From positions 8,618,001 to 8,682,000 of the forward strand of contig NZ_CP108938.1 in NCBI RefSeq assembly GCF_036347135.1: a DNA stretch of 64,000 bases. The letters are read 5' to 3'. The notes under the pieces are model-generated. The model made no database searches. It saw only the letters and a list, made by a program, of their open reading frames with translations, and had not been told where the DNA came from. Below are positions 48,969 to 58,390 of this stretch, piece after piece. This DNA is from Streptomyces sp. NBC_00775 (GTDB lineage: Bacteria > Actinomycetota > Actinomycetes > Streptomycetales > Streptomycetaceae). The first letter of the stretch is position 1. Every line of letters begins with the position of its first letter. The position numbers and the translations under genes are program-made.

Positions 48969-50326
48969 ACCTCAAGGACGGCCGTATCGTCATCGTCGGC
49001 GCGTCGCTGGCCGGGCTCAGGGCCGCGGAGGCACTGCGCGAGGAGGGCTTCACCGGCTCACTGACCGTGGTCGGGGACGAGCCCCACCCGCCCTACGACC
49101 GGCCGCCGCTGTCCAAGCAGGTGCTGCTCGGCCAGGCGACGGCGGACACCACCGGGCTGCCGATGCGCCAGGACCCGGACGCCGAGTGGCGGCTGGGCGT
49201 GCGCGCCACCGGCGTGGATCTGCTCGCGAAACAGGTACTGCTGGAGGACGGCGAGTCACTGCCGTACGACCGGCTGCTGATCGCCACCGGGACCCGCGCC
49301 CGGCCCTGGCCCAACCCGGAGGAAGCCGCCCTGGACGGGGTGTTCACCCTGCGCACCCGCGAGGACGCCGGGGGACTGGCCGAGCGGCTGGCCGCCGGGC
49401 CGGAGCGCGTGCTGGTGATCGGCGCCGGCTTCACCGGCTCGGAGATCGCCTCGGCCTGCCGGGAACGGGGACTGGAGGTCACGGTCGCCGAACGCGGCCC
49501 CGCACCCCTGGTGGGCGCGCTCGGTGGCACCCTGTCGAAGCTCGCGGCCGTCATGCAGCGCAACCACGGCGTGGACCTGCGCACCGGGGTGACGGTCACC
49601 GCCCTGAACGGCAACGGCAGCTTCACCGGTGCGGAGCTGTCCGACGGCAGCCGTGTCGACGCCGACGTCTGCGTCGTGGCGCTGGGCGCGGTACGCAACG
49701 TCGAATGGCTGGCGCAGTCCGGGCTGGCGGCGGGCCCGCGCGGGATCGCCTGCGACGCAGGATGCCGGGCCTTCAACATGTACGGCATCGTCACCGACGA
49801 CGTCTTCGTGGCCGGTGACGTCTCCCGCTTCCCCCACCCGCTGTTCGGCTACCAGATGCTCTCCCTGGAACACTGGGGCAACGCGGTCGCGCAGGCCCAG
49901 GTGGCGGCCCACAACATGGTCAATCCGGGTCCCCTGCAGCGCCCGCACCTGGCCGTCCCGTCGTTCTGGTCGACCCAGTTCGGGCTCAACATCAAGTCGG
50001 TGGGCGTGCCCACGTACTCCGACCACATCGTCATCGCCCAGGGCTCCCTGGAGGCGCGCCGCCTGGCAATGGTCTACGGCTACCAGGGACGGGTCACCGC
50101 CGCCGTCACCGTCGACATGGCCAAGTCGCTCGACTACTACACGCACCTCATCGAGACGGCTGCTCCGTTCCCGCCCCCGCTCGGCGCCCAGGACCGTGCG
50201 ATCGCGGCCGACATCACGATCCCGTCCGACGTGCCGGACCCGAGCGGGCTGTCCCACGGCCCCACCGTCGCGCTCACCGGTCACCTGCCCGATCGACGAC
50301 TGACGCTGGTGCAGCCCACCGGCTGA
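48959..50326 (+). CDS. FAD-dependent ferredoxin reductase
   Basis: 455 aa. Two dinucleotide motifs: IVIVGASLAGLRAAEAL near the N-terminus (FAD) and VLVIGAGFTGSEIASAC near residue 150 (NADH/NADPH). The FAD-binding GIVTDDVFVAGDVSRF lies near 275. The C-terminal domain (about 320-410) fits the reductase C-terminal fold. It passes electrons from NAD(P)H to the adjacent ferredoxin. GTG start in the third partial copy of the 44-bp repeat, so the duplication kept this gene intact. 31 bp before the P450 gene. Confidence 0.9.
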   Translation: MPGDLKDGRIVIVGASLAGLRAAEALREEGFTGSLTVVGDEPHPPYDRPPLSKQVLLGQATADTTGLPMRQDPDAEWRLGVRATGVDLLAKQVLLEDGESLPYDRLLIATGTRARPWPNPEEAALDGVFTLRTREDAGGLAERLAAGPERVLVIGAGFTGSEIASACRERGLEVTVAERGPAPLVGALGGTLSKLAAVMQRNHGVDLRTGVTVTALNGNGSFTGAELSDGSRVDADVCVVALGAVRNVEWLAQSGLAAGPRGIACDAGCRAFNMYGIVTDDVFVAGDVSRFPHPLFGYQMLSLEHWGNAVAQAQVAAHNMVNPGPLQRPHLAVPSFWSTQFGLNIKSVGVPTYSDHIVIAQGSLEARRLAMVYGYQGRVTAAVTVDMAKSLDYYTHLIETAAPFPPPLGAQDRAIAADITIPSDVPDPSGLSHGPTVALTGHLPDRRLTLVQPTG

Positions 50327-50357
50327 CCCACGTCCCGCCCAACCACGAGGAGCCACC

Positions 50358-51542
50358 ATGGACTCCGAGACCTTGCTGGCACGGATCACCGACTACGCCA
50401 GTCGCCCCAACCCCTACCCGCTGTACGCGGAACTCCGCGAGGCCGGCCCCGTGGTGCGGCAGGCGGACGGCAGCTATCTGGTCGGCACTTACCACGAGAT
50501 CGCCGCTCTGCTCCACGACCCGCGGATGAGTGTCGACCCCCGCAGCCGTGGCGAAGTGACACACAAGCCGCCGTTCCTGCGGCTCGACGACCCGGAGCAC
50601 CACAGGCTGCGCACCCTCGCCATGCGGCCCTTCGGCCCGCCGCACAGCCCGGGCCGGGTCGACGCCATGCGCGGCGAGATCGACCGGATCACCAAGGAAC
50701 TGATGGAGTCCTTCGAGGCGGGCCGGCAGATCGACGTCGTCGACGATTTCGCCTACCCACTACCCGTCACGGTGATCTGCCGCCTGCTCGGCGTACCGCG
50801 CGAGGACGAGCCGCTGTTCCGGGCCTGGTCCGACGCTCTGGTCGCATCCGCCGACGTCAGGCCCGAGGAGGACACCACCGAGACGGACAAGGCGGGCGAC
50901 CAGGCGCGCATCGAGATGGGCGGGTACCTGGTGAACCTCGCCGAACAGCGCCGCGGCAAGCCGAGCGACGACATGCTCTCCGCCTTCGTCAACGAACCGG
51001 ACCCGGCCCTGCGGCTCACCCAGGAGGAACTCGCGGAAACCGCCGTGCTGCTCCTCATCGCGGGACACGAGACCACGGTCAATCTGATCACCAACGGGGT
51101 GCTCACCCTGCTGCGCCAACCCGAGCACCTGGACCATCTGCGCCGCGACCCCGACCTGCTGCCGCGAGCGGTGGAGGAACTGCTGCGCTACGAACCTCCG
51201 GTCCACATTCGTGAGCGCGTCCCGCTCGCCGACATCGACGTCGCCGGTACGCCGATCGCCCAAGGTACCCCCGTCGTTCTGGTGCTGGCCTCGGGCAACC
51301 GCGACCCCAGGCGGTTCCACGATCCCGACCGGTTCGACCCCACCCGCCCGGACAACGAGCACCTCGGCTTCGGCAGCGGCATCCACGTCTGCTACGGCGC
51401 ACCCCTCGCCCGCATCGAAGCCCAAGCCGCGCTGGGCGCACTGCTCCCCCACCTCGGCACGGCACGCCTGGCCCAGGACCCGCCCCCCTACCGCCAGAAC
51501 GCCATGCTCCGCGGACCCCGCCACCTGTCCATCCAACTCTGA
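50358..51542 (+). CDS. cytochrome P450 (class I)
   Basis: 394 aa. I-helix LLIAGHETTVNLI near residue 235, ExxR in AVEELLRYEPPV, haem loop LGFGSGIHVCYGAPLAR with the Cys near 345. Normal length for actinobacterial P450s. GAGGAGCCACC precedes the ATG. The ferredoxin and reductase genes directly upstream make it a complete three-component hydroxylase. Substrate unknown; macrolides, terpenes and fatty acids are all used by relatives. No transport or biosynthetic gene nearby narrows it down. Confidence 0.93.
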   Translation: MDSETLLARITDYASRPNPYPLYAELREAGPVVRQADGSYLVGTYHEIAALLHDPRMSVDPRSRGEVTHKPPFLRLDDPEHHRLRTLAMRPFGPPHSPGRVDAMRGEIDRITKELMESFEAGRQIDVVDDFAYPLPVTVICRLLGVPREDEPLFRAWSDALVASADVRPEEDTTETDKAGDQARIEMGGYLVNLAEQRRGKPSDDMLSAFVNEPDPALRLTQEELAETAVLLLIAGHETTVNLITNGVLTLLRQPEHLDHLRRDPDLLPRAVEELLRYEPPVHIRERVPLADIDVAGTPIAQGTPVVLVLASGNRDPRRFHDPDRFDPTRPDNEHLGFGSGIHVCYGAPLARIEAQAALGALLPHLGTARLAQDPPPYRQNAMLRGPRHLSIQL

Positions 51543-51656
51543 GGCTGCGGGGCGGCGACAGCAGGCGAGAGAGACCAGCCACCCCGGTCCATGACGCAGG
51601 CCGCGGGAGCCGGTGCGCAGTCGGAGCCAGTCGGCCGGTGCGCGACAGGATCCTCT

Positions 51657-52189
51657 TCACGCTGCAGCGGGAAGGGGCCGCCGGGCGAGGTCACGGGCCT
51701 CATCCGGGGAGAGGCCGAGCCTGTGCAGGATCATCTCGGCCATTGCGCCTGCGGCCTGGTCGCGCTGTCGGCCTCGGGCTGGTTGCACCACAGCTCCATG
51801 AGCGCCAGCAGGCTGCCGTTCAGTACGGTCAGGGCGATCACCGGGTCGACCACGGTGAACCGGCCTGCGGCCACGCCCTCCTCCACGTCGCGCTTCGCCC
51901 GCGGAGCCAGTCCGTCACCGGCGCATATCCGACCGAGCTGGCTGTGACACAGGATCTGCATGATCTCCGGGTATGACTCGGCCAGGCGCGCGCTGAGCCG
52001 CACACCCCCAGCAAGGCGCTCGGCGGGATCATCGACGCCGTGCAGGCGTTCGTCGACGGCTTGGGCGTACTCCTCGAGCGCATCGGCCACGGCCGCGTCG
52101 AACAGGTCCGGCTTGCCCGTGAAGTGGTTGCAGAAGGAGCCGAGGCCCACGTCCGCGCGCTCCGCGATGGCATGGCTGCTGGCGTTGTG
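51657..52189 (-). pseudogene. broken TetR-family regulator, paralog of the one at 38351
   Basis: On the minus strand NASSHAIAERADVGLGSFCN continues with GKPDLFDAAVADALEEYAQA, matching the TetR at 38351 (TSASIQAIAERADVGFGSFY, ESKTELFDAAVTDALEEFGQ). The first part of the DNA-binding domain is missing behind a stop at 52190-52192. Near 51745 the frame breaks: the continuation AMAEMILHRLGLSPDEARDL is found one base over. Two separate lesions, so not a sequencing slip. The likely original target is the adjacent P450 operon, which converges on it. Confidence 0.8.
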
Positions 52190-52324
52190 TCATCGCGCTG
52201 GCCGCCCCAACTGTCGGCCCTGGCCCACCAGTCCCGACTCTGCGGGGGCCGCGATGTGACAGTGCACGGTCACATTTGGGCATGTGGTCATTTTCGTGGG
52301 GCTTGACGATGAAGCCGTCGTATC

Positions 52325-52338
52325 TGACTATTTCATCA
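52325..52338. promoter_or_regulatory. relic operator of the broken TetR gene
   Basis: TGACTATTTCATCA. Read on the minus strand with its flank, it matches 17 of 22 positions of the site at 38297-38310. It lies in the 364-bp interval (52190-52553) between the TetR pseudogene and the phosphatase gene, which otherwise shows no gene. Confidence 0.5.
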
Positions 52339-52553
52339 GAAGTGGACAAAGTGGTCCAAGGTTGGCAGGCGTCGTGCCGGTGGATCGCTCAACCGTCGGC
52401 GAGCTTGCGCGCTACATCGCACGCCCGGCGCGGCCGGTCCCGCCGGGGCGATCCTCAGCCCCCGGCCATCACCGTTCCACCACGGTCACAGATCGGGCCG
52501 ACGCCGCGCATGCCGACGCTGTCTCACACTTCCGCACCGATGGGAAGAACCGG

Positions 52554-55016
52554 ATGACGAACACCGACCACACGCCACTCGCCGAGCCGGTGAGTTCCCG
52601 AGAGATACCCGATGCGGCCATCGCGATGCTCGATGCGGAGGGGACCGTGGTGGGGTGGACGCACGCCGCCGAACAGCTTGTCGGGTACTCGGCCGGGGAA
52701 GTGGTGGGCCGGTCCGCCGCACACCTGCTGCCGCCCGCCGAGGACGCCCCGAGTGCTTCAGCGTTCGCCGAGCAGTGCCGTGCCCAGGATGGCTGGTCCG
52801 GCACCGTGACGGTCCGCCACCGCGACGGCCACGCCATCAAGATGACGCTGCGGATCTCGCTGCTGTGGGGGCAGGACGCCGGCACCCGGTGGCTGGTGTC
52901 CGTGACCGACATAGGCACCCTGTCCTCGGGGGCGTCCAACGGAGCTGTGCGGGAGTCGCTCCTGGCCCACGCACCGATCGGCATCGCTGTCCATGACCTG
53001 CAGCTGCGCTGTACCTGGGTCAACGACGTCATGGAGTGTCACGACGGCACTCCTCGTGAGCGACGGTTCGGACGCCGCCTGCGGGACTCACTGCCCGCCG
53101 TCGAGGCCGAAGCGCTCGAGGTGGTGATGCGGCAGGTGCTGGAGAGTGGCACCACCATGGTCCACGAGTACCGGGCGTGGTCGTCGACGGACCGGCGCCG
53201 GGAGCACGCGTTCTCGGCCTCGTTCTTCTGCCTCCTGGACGCGGACGGCACGGCATTGGCAGTGTGCTCCATGAGCGTGGACGTCACCGGCAACCGGCGG
53301 GCGCGCGAGCGCCTTGCCATCCTCAGCGAGGCCAGCACGCGCATCGGCAGCACCCTCGAGGTCATGCGGACCGGGCAGGAACTGGCCGACCTTGCCGTAC
53401 CCCTGCTGGCCGACCACGCAATCGTCGACCTGATGGAGTCGGTTCCGTTCGGCGTGGATCCCTCGGCGGGGACCGGCACGGCGAACGGCCGCCCACCTGT
53501 GCTGCGCCGTGCCGGTGTGGCCTCCATCGACCCGGGAATCCTCACGTTGCCGTGGGTGCGCGAAGAGGTGATCCGCCCCTTCCCGACCTCGCTGTTCGCC
53601 ACCGCCCTGCGCACGGGCAGGTCTTACCTGGAATCGGTGCTGGACACCCATTCAGGCCCCTGGGTCAGTCACGACCCGGTGCGGACGCAGAAGGTCCGTG
53701 ACAGCGGCGTCCACTCTTTGATGGTCGTACCCATCCGTGCGCGGCGCTGCGTGCTGGGATTGGCGCTGTTCGCCCGCTCCACGGAACCGACGCCCTTCCA
53801 GGAGGACGACCTCCTCCTCGCCGAGGAGCTCGTCACCCGGGCCGCGCTCAGCCTGGACAACGCTCTCCAGTACGCTCGCCAACGCACTGCGGCCCTGACG
53901 CTCCAACGCGACTTGCTCCCCCACCATGTGGGAGGCGGCGCCGCCCTCGATGTGGCCTCGCGCTACGTGCCGGCTGACATGGACCACGGCGTGGGCGGCG
54001 ACTGGTTCGACGTGATCAAGCTGTCTGGCGCCCGGGTGGCCCTCGTCGTCGGAGACGTGGTCGGACACGGCATCAACGCCGCGGCGACGATGGGCCGATT
54101 GCGCACCGCCGTCCGCACGCTCGCGGACATGGAATTGCCTCCCCATGAGCTGCTGGCGCACCTCGATGACACGGTCAGGCGGCTGAGCGAGGAAGATGCC
54201 GACGCTCCGGACCAGTTCCCCGCGGCGGTGGGCGCCACCTGTCTGTATGCCGTCTACGACCCCGTCACCCGGCGGTGCACGATGGCGCGGGCCGGGCATC
54301 CCCCGCCCGCGATCATCGATCCGCAGGGCCATGTCGCTTTCCCCGACATGCCCGCCGGGGCCCCGCTCGGCCTCGGCCTCGGTCTGGTCCCCTTCGAGTC
54401 CGTGGAACTGGAACTGCCCGAGGGAAGTGTCCTCGCGCTCTACACGGACGGTCTGGTCGAGTCCCGCGACGACGACATCGACGTGGGCCTGGATCGCCTG
54501 GGCGCCGCCCTGGCACAGACCGGTTCGTCCCTGGAAGACCTGTGCTCTCAGGTGCTCGAGACCTTGCCGACTCAGGCCCCGGTCGACGATGTCACCTTGC
54601 TCCTTGCGCGGACTCGCGGACTCGAACCGGCCCAGGTCGCCTCCTGGGAACTGCCGAACGAGCCGACCGCCGTCCGCATCGCCCGGCAGGCAGCCGCGCA
54701 TCAGCTCAGCGAATGGGGGCTTGAGCATCTGGTGACCACCGTGAAGCTGATCGTCAGTGAACTGGTCACCAACGCCATCCGCTACGGCGGCGGCCCGATC
54801 CGCCTACAGCTCATCCAGCACCAGGTCTTGACGTGCGAAGTCTCCGACAGCAACACCAGCCACCCACGCCCCCGTCATCCCCACATCATCGACGAGAACG
54901 GCCGCGGTCTTTTCCTCGTCGCTCAGTTGTCCCGCAGGTGGGGGTCCCGCTCCGCAACGGACGGCAAGGTCGTCTGGGCCGAACAAGACCTGCCCTCCAA
55001 AGCCGTTGCGGTGTGA
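52554..55016 (+). CDS. SpoIIE-type PP2C phosphatase with PAS, GAF and HATPase domains (copy 1)
   Basis: 820 aa. Two PAS-like domains (about 20-130 and 140-250; EGTVVGWTHAAEQLVGYSAG in the first), a GAF domain (about 270-430), a SpoIIE phosphatase domain (about 450-680; GVGGDWFDVI and VVGDVVGHGINAAATMGRLR carry metal-binding Asp residues), and a C-terminal RsbW-type ATPase (about 690-815; LIVSELVTNAIRYGGG). Such proteins dephosphorylate anti-anti-sigma factors and bind them or sigma factors in response to signals sensed by the PAS/GAF part. ATG with GGGAAGA upstream. No anti-sigma partner gene lies beside it. Confidence 0.9.
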   Translation: MTNTDHTPLAEPVSSREIPDAAIAMLDAEGTVVGWTHAAEQLVGYSAGEVVGRSAAHLLPPAEDAPSASAFAEQCRAQDGWSGTVTVRHRDGHAIKMTLRISLLWGQDAGTRWLVSVTDIGTLSSGASNGAVRESLLAHAPIGIAVHDLQLRCTWVNDVMECHDGTPRERRFGRRLRDSLPAVEAEALEVVMRQVLESGTTMVHEYRAWSSTDRRREHAFSASFFCLLDADGTALAVCSMSVDVTGNRRARERLAILSEASTRIGSTLEVMRTGQELADLAVPLLADHAIVDLMESVPFGVDPSAGTGTANGRPPVLRRAGVASIDPGILTLPWVREEVIRPFPTSLFATALRTGRSYLESVLDTHSGPWVSHDPVRTQKVRDSGVHSLMVVPIRARRCVLGLALFARSTEPTPFQEDDLLLAEELVTRAALSLDNALQYARQRTAALTLQRDLLPHHVGGGAALDVASRYVPADMDHGVGGDWFDVIKLSGARVALVVGDVVGHGINAAATMGRLRTAVRTLADMELPPHELLAHLDDTVRRLSEEDADAPDQFPAAVGATCLYAVYDPVTRRCTMARAGHPPPAIIDPQGHVAFPDMPAGAPLGLGLGLVPFESVELELPEGSVLALYTDGLVESRDDDIDVGLDRLGAALAQTGSSLEDLCSQVLETLPTQAPVDDVTLLLARTRGLEPAQVASWELPNEPTAVRIARQAAAHQLSEWGLEHLVTTVKLIVSELVTNAIRYGGGPIRLQLIQHQVLTCEVSDSNTSHPRPRHPHIIDENGRGLFLVAQLSRRWGSRSATDGKVVWAEQDLPSKAVAV

Positions 55017-55109
55017 CGCGCTGCCGACCGGGCGGCCGACGGCCGCCACAGCATGCCGATCTCTCGAGCCGCGGGCTCTCCCAAAGGAAGCCACAGAAGG
55101 AAGCCACGG

Positions 55110-57545
55110 ATGGACATAGAGAATGTCAAGAACGCCTACTCGGCAGGCGCCTCCCAAGGATCGACGGGCGTCTCCGGTTCCGGTCCCAGCGGCGGGTTGC
55201 ACGCCTGCGAAGGTCCGGCAGCCGCCGTGCTCGACAATCGAGGCGCGGTGGTGCGGTGGACCGGGGCAGCAGAGGAGCTGACGGGGTTCCGCGCCGAGGA
55301 GGTCTGTGGCCGCCCCGTGCGGGAACTGGTGGCCGACCTCCCGGACGACCTGCACGACGCGGAGATGCCGGCGTCCGGCCGGGTACGGCTGTGGCACCAG
55401 TGCGGCGACACCATCGATGTCACCTTCCGGACCACCAAAGTGGGGGGATCCGGCTCGGCGGAGGTCCTCGTCCTGGCGGCCCCTACACACCACGTCGCCG
55501 ACCACGAGCAGGGCGCAGCGCTCCTGCGTGCACTGTCCGCACAGAACCGGATCACGATCGCTGTGCACGACACGCATCTCACCACCATTCAGACGAACGC
55601 CACGACGGGCATTCTCGACGGCCGTCCAGTACAGCCCGGTACTCGGCTGAGCGACGTGCTGTGCGCCAAGGACGCCGAGAACCTCGAGGCAGTACTGCGC
55701 CAGGTACTCGAGACGGGTGCCCCGGTGGTCCGCAGAAGCCAGCAAGTGAGCTGGCGGCACGATCCGGCGCGACAGCACGCGCTGTCGCTGTCCGCCTTCC
55801 GTCTGGAGGACGCGCGAGGACGCCCCACCGGGGTCGCGGCCCTGTACTTCGACAACGCCGACCAGATGCGCGCCCGCCGTCATCTGGATCTCGCCCGCGA
55901 GGTGGCCGAGCGAGTAGGAGGATCCCTGGATGTCGTGCGCACTGCGCAGGACCTTGCGGACGCTCTCGCACCTGCGTTCGGGGATCTCGCCGCAGTCGAC
56001 CTTGCGCACTCCGTTTTCGACGGGGACGAACCGTCGAAGCAGCTGGGCGGTGGAGACACGGGCAACGCGGCCCTTGCGCCAGCCGGCGCGGTGTGGCCGG
56101 CCGGCATCAAGCGCGGCGAGTCCATCCCGCCCCTTCCCGACCACCCCCTGCTGCGCAGCTTCCGCCACGGCGAGCCTGTCGTCTTCGGCCCCGACGACTT
56201 CATTGCCATGGTCAGAGACCCGCAGCTGGTCGAGTATCTCGTCCCGAAGGACGCCCATTCGGTGATGGTGGCACCGTTGCATGCCCGCGGGCACACGCTC
56301 GGCGCCATATCGGCCTGGCGCTGCGGCCGATCCGACTCCTTCACCGAGGACGAGGCGGATCTCATGAAGCAGATCGCCTCGCGGGGTGCGCTCGCCATCG
56401 ACAACGCTCGCCGTTACACGCGCGAGCACCGGGCGGCCGTGGCGCTGCAGCAGCGCCTCCTTCCCCCGGCCACGACCGACACTCCGGCAGCCGAGACCGC
56501 CGGCGTCTACCTGCCCGCAGGCGGGGGAGCGGACATCAGCGGCGACTGGTATGACGCCATTGCTCTGCCCTCTCTCCGGGTGGCCCTTGTCGCCGGAGAC
56601 GTGGTCGGCCACGGCATGCCCGCAAGCGCCACCATGGGCCGCCTGCGCGCCGCCATCCAGACGCTCGCGGACCTGGAGCTCGAACCGGACGAGCTGCTCA
56701 CCCGGCTCGCGGACCTGATCCAGCGCCTCGCGGCCGAAGCCCCATCCGGCGACCGCGACATCGTCGGCGGCACATGCCTGTACGCGGTCTACGACCCGGT
56801 CACCAGGCGCTGCACCATGGCCAGTGCCGGGCACCCGCCACCCGTCCTGGTCCAGCCCGACGGGACCGCCGAAGCAGTCGGGATCTCCCCGGGACCACCA
56901 CTCGCCCTCAGCGGCATGCCGTACGAGACCACCGTGATCGACGTCGAGCCGGGCAGCGTCCTCGCTCTCTACACCGACGGCCTGGTCGAACGGGGCGATC
57001 GCGACATCGGCCAAGGCCTGCCGCGCCTGACGGAAGCCCTCGCCGCGCACTGCCGTCCGGATCGTGCCCTGGACGAAACCGGCCGGGCTCTCCTCGCCGA
57101 CCTGGCAGACCAGGCCCCGCGCGACGACGCGGCCCTGCTGCTGGCCCGCACCCGCGCCGTCCCAGCGGCGGACACCGCTCACTGGGAGATCCCGGCCGAT
57201 CCGGCCGCCGTCTCCCAAGCTCGAGAGTGGATAACCCGCCAACTCACCATGTGGGGCCTGGACGACCTCCTCTTCACCACCCAACTCATCGTCAGCGAAC
57301 TGGTCACCAACGCCATCCGCTACGGCCGTCCGCCGATGGACCTCCGTCTGATTCGCCACCACGTCCTGGTGTGCGAGGTCACCGACTCCAGCAGCACCCA
57401 ACCCCGCCTGCGGCGTGCCCGCACAACCGACGAGGGAGGACGCGGCCTGTTCCTCGTCTCTCAACTCGGCGGACGATGGGGCTGCCGCCATGGCCAGAAC
57501 GGCAAGACGATCTGGTCCGAGCAAATCATCCAGGATTCCCCCTGA
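55110..57545 (+). CDS. SpoIIE-type PP2C phosphatase with PAS, GAF and HATPase domains (copy 2)
   Basis: 811 aa, tandem paralog of the preceding gene 93 bp upstream, with the same domain order. PAS from about residue 25 (RGAVVRWTGAAEELTGFRAE), GAF about 265-440, SpoIIE about 455-680 (ADISGDWYDAI and GDVVGHGMPASATMGRLR), HATPase about 690-805 (LIVSELVTNAIRYGRP, then GRGLFLVSQLGGRWG). The PAS parts have diverged more than the catalytic parts, which suggests the pair senses different signals and acts on similar partners. ATG with AAGGAAG upstream. Confidence 0.9.
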   Translation: MDIENVKNAYSAGASQGSTGVSGSGPSGGLHACEGPAAAVLDNRGAVVRWTGAAEELTGFRAEEVCGRPVRELVADLPDDLHDAEMPASGRVRLWHQCGDTIDVTFRTTKVGGSGSAEVLVLAAPTHHVADHEQGAALLRALSAQNRITIAVHDTHLTTIQTNATTGILDGRPVQPGTRLSDVLCAKDAENLEAVLRQVLETGAPVVRRSQQVSWRHDPARQHALSLSAFRLEDARGRPTGVAALYFDNADQMRARRHLDLAREVAERVGGSLDVVRTAQDLADALAPAFGDLAAVDLAHSVFDGDEPSKQLGGGDTGNAALAPAGAVWPAGIKRGESIPPLPDHPLLRSFRHGEPVVFGPDDFIAMVRDPQLVEYLVPKDAHSVMVAPLHARGHTLGAISAWRCGRSDSFTEDEADLMKQIASRGALAIDNARRYTREHRAAVALQQRLLPPATTDTPAAETAGVYLPAGGGADISGDWYDAIALPSLRVALVAGDVVGHGMPASATMGRLRAAIQTLADLELEPDELLTRLADLIQRLAAEAPSGDRDIVGGTCLYAVYDPVTRRCTMASAGHPPPVLVQPDGTAEAVGISPGPPLALSGMPYETTVIDVEPGSVLALYTDGLVERGDRDIGQGLPRLTEALAAHCRPDRALDETGRALLADLADQAPRDDAALLLARTRAVPAADTAHWEIPADPAAVSQAREWITRQLTMWGLDDLLFTTQLIVSELVTNAIRYGRPPMDLRLIRHHVLVCEVTDSSSTQPRLRRARTTDEGGRGLFLVSQLGGRWGCRHGQNGKTIWSEQIIQDSP

Positions 57546-57610
57546 AGCTACGGCCCACCAAAGTGGGTAGAGGCAGAGTCACCCACAGCTCTGACGTGGA
57601 CCCGGGGAAC

Positions 57611-57832
57611 TCACGTCCCGATCCGCCCCGCTGCCGCCCCGGTGATCTCTTCGGGACTGGCGGTCCGCAACAGTTCGTTCAGCGCGCACTCCAGCTGCGC
57701 TCGGCGCGTGGACCGGTCACGGGCCGGCGCTTGCGCGATTGCCTCCTGCAAGTACTCCTCCGGGGTCTTCCCCTCGGCTGCTGCGCAACTCCGGATCCGC
57801 TCGTGGACCTCCTCGCTGATCGGAATGCTCAT
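57611..57832 (-). CDS. small ribbon-helix-helix-like protein, possible orphan antitoxin
   Basis: 73 aa. The N-terminal IPISEEVHERIRSCAAAEGK then TPEEYLQEAI looks like a CopG/Arc-type ribbon-helix-helix domain, the usual DNA-binding part of small antitoxins. The C-terminal half is helical and Ala/Arg-rich. No toxin gene is adjacent. Its start codon meets, base for base, the start of the transposase-like remnant on the other strand, so it may have been cut off from its partner by insertion or deletion. Confidence 0.6.
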   Translation of the reverse strand: MSIPISEEVHERIRSCAAAEGKTPEEYLQEAIAQAPARDRSTRRAQLECALNELLRTASPEEITGAAAGRIGT

Positions 57833-58268
57833 GAGGTACGCACGCCGCGGCTACCGCGTCATGCCCAAGGAGAACGCGGACGCCGACGGTTACCAGCGGA
57901 TGATGTGCCCCGCCGAAGCAGGCAAGGCCCAGTGCCCCCTCAAACCGCACACCCTCGGCCGCGGCATCCAGCTCCCCCTCGTCGACCCGGAGCCCAGCCC
58001 AGCGGGCCCGCTCAAGGTCTGCCGCCGGCGCATGATCACCGTCAGCCCTGAAACCGGCGCCAAGCACTGTCAGGCCCTGGAGTACGGCGGACCGGAATGG
58101 CAGAAGATCTACTTCCGGCTCCGCAACAGCGTCGAGGGCTGCAACGGCTACGCGAAGAATCCACTGGCCGAGGGCATCGAAGCCGCGGGCTCACGCCGCA
58201 TCGCGGCCCAGACGATCCTCTTGGCCTTCCAACTCGCCCACGCCAACCGCCGCAAGATCAAGAGCTGA
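57831..58268 (+). pseudogene. transposase-like C-terminal fragment
   Basis: About 145 codons, RGYRVMPKENADADGYQRMM through IYFRLRNSVEGCNGYAKNPL to AAQTILLAFQLAHANRRKI. The second half resembles the C-termini of DDE transposase-like proteins found in actinobacterial mobile DNA, where RLRNxVEG marks the catalytic Glu region. The N-terminal catalytic part is missing. It sits between the accessory block and tRNA-Leu and is likely a relic of a mobile element. Element family not identified. Confidence 0.55.
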
Positions 58269-58332
58269 CTTGAGACGCTGGCGTTCGGCGGCGAGCGCCC
58301 CCGCCGCCGCACCCACCACCGGCCAACAACGA

Positions 58333-58378
58333 GAAACGGGCCCCACCAGGACTTTCGTCACTGGCGGAGACCCGTTTC
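58333..58378. terminator. hairpin between tRNA-Leu and the transposase remnant
   Basis: GAAACGGG (58333-58340) pairs with CCCGTTTC (58371-58378), and the interior can pair further. It lies 13 bp after the 3' end of the leftward tRNA gene and probably terminates it. Confidence 0.5.
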
Positions 58379-58390
58379 GTCGGTTTCTCA

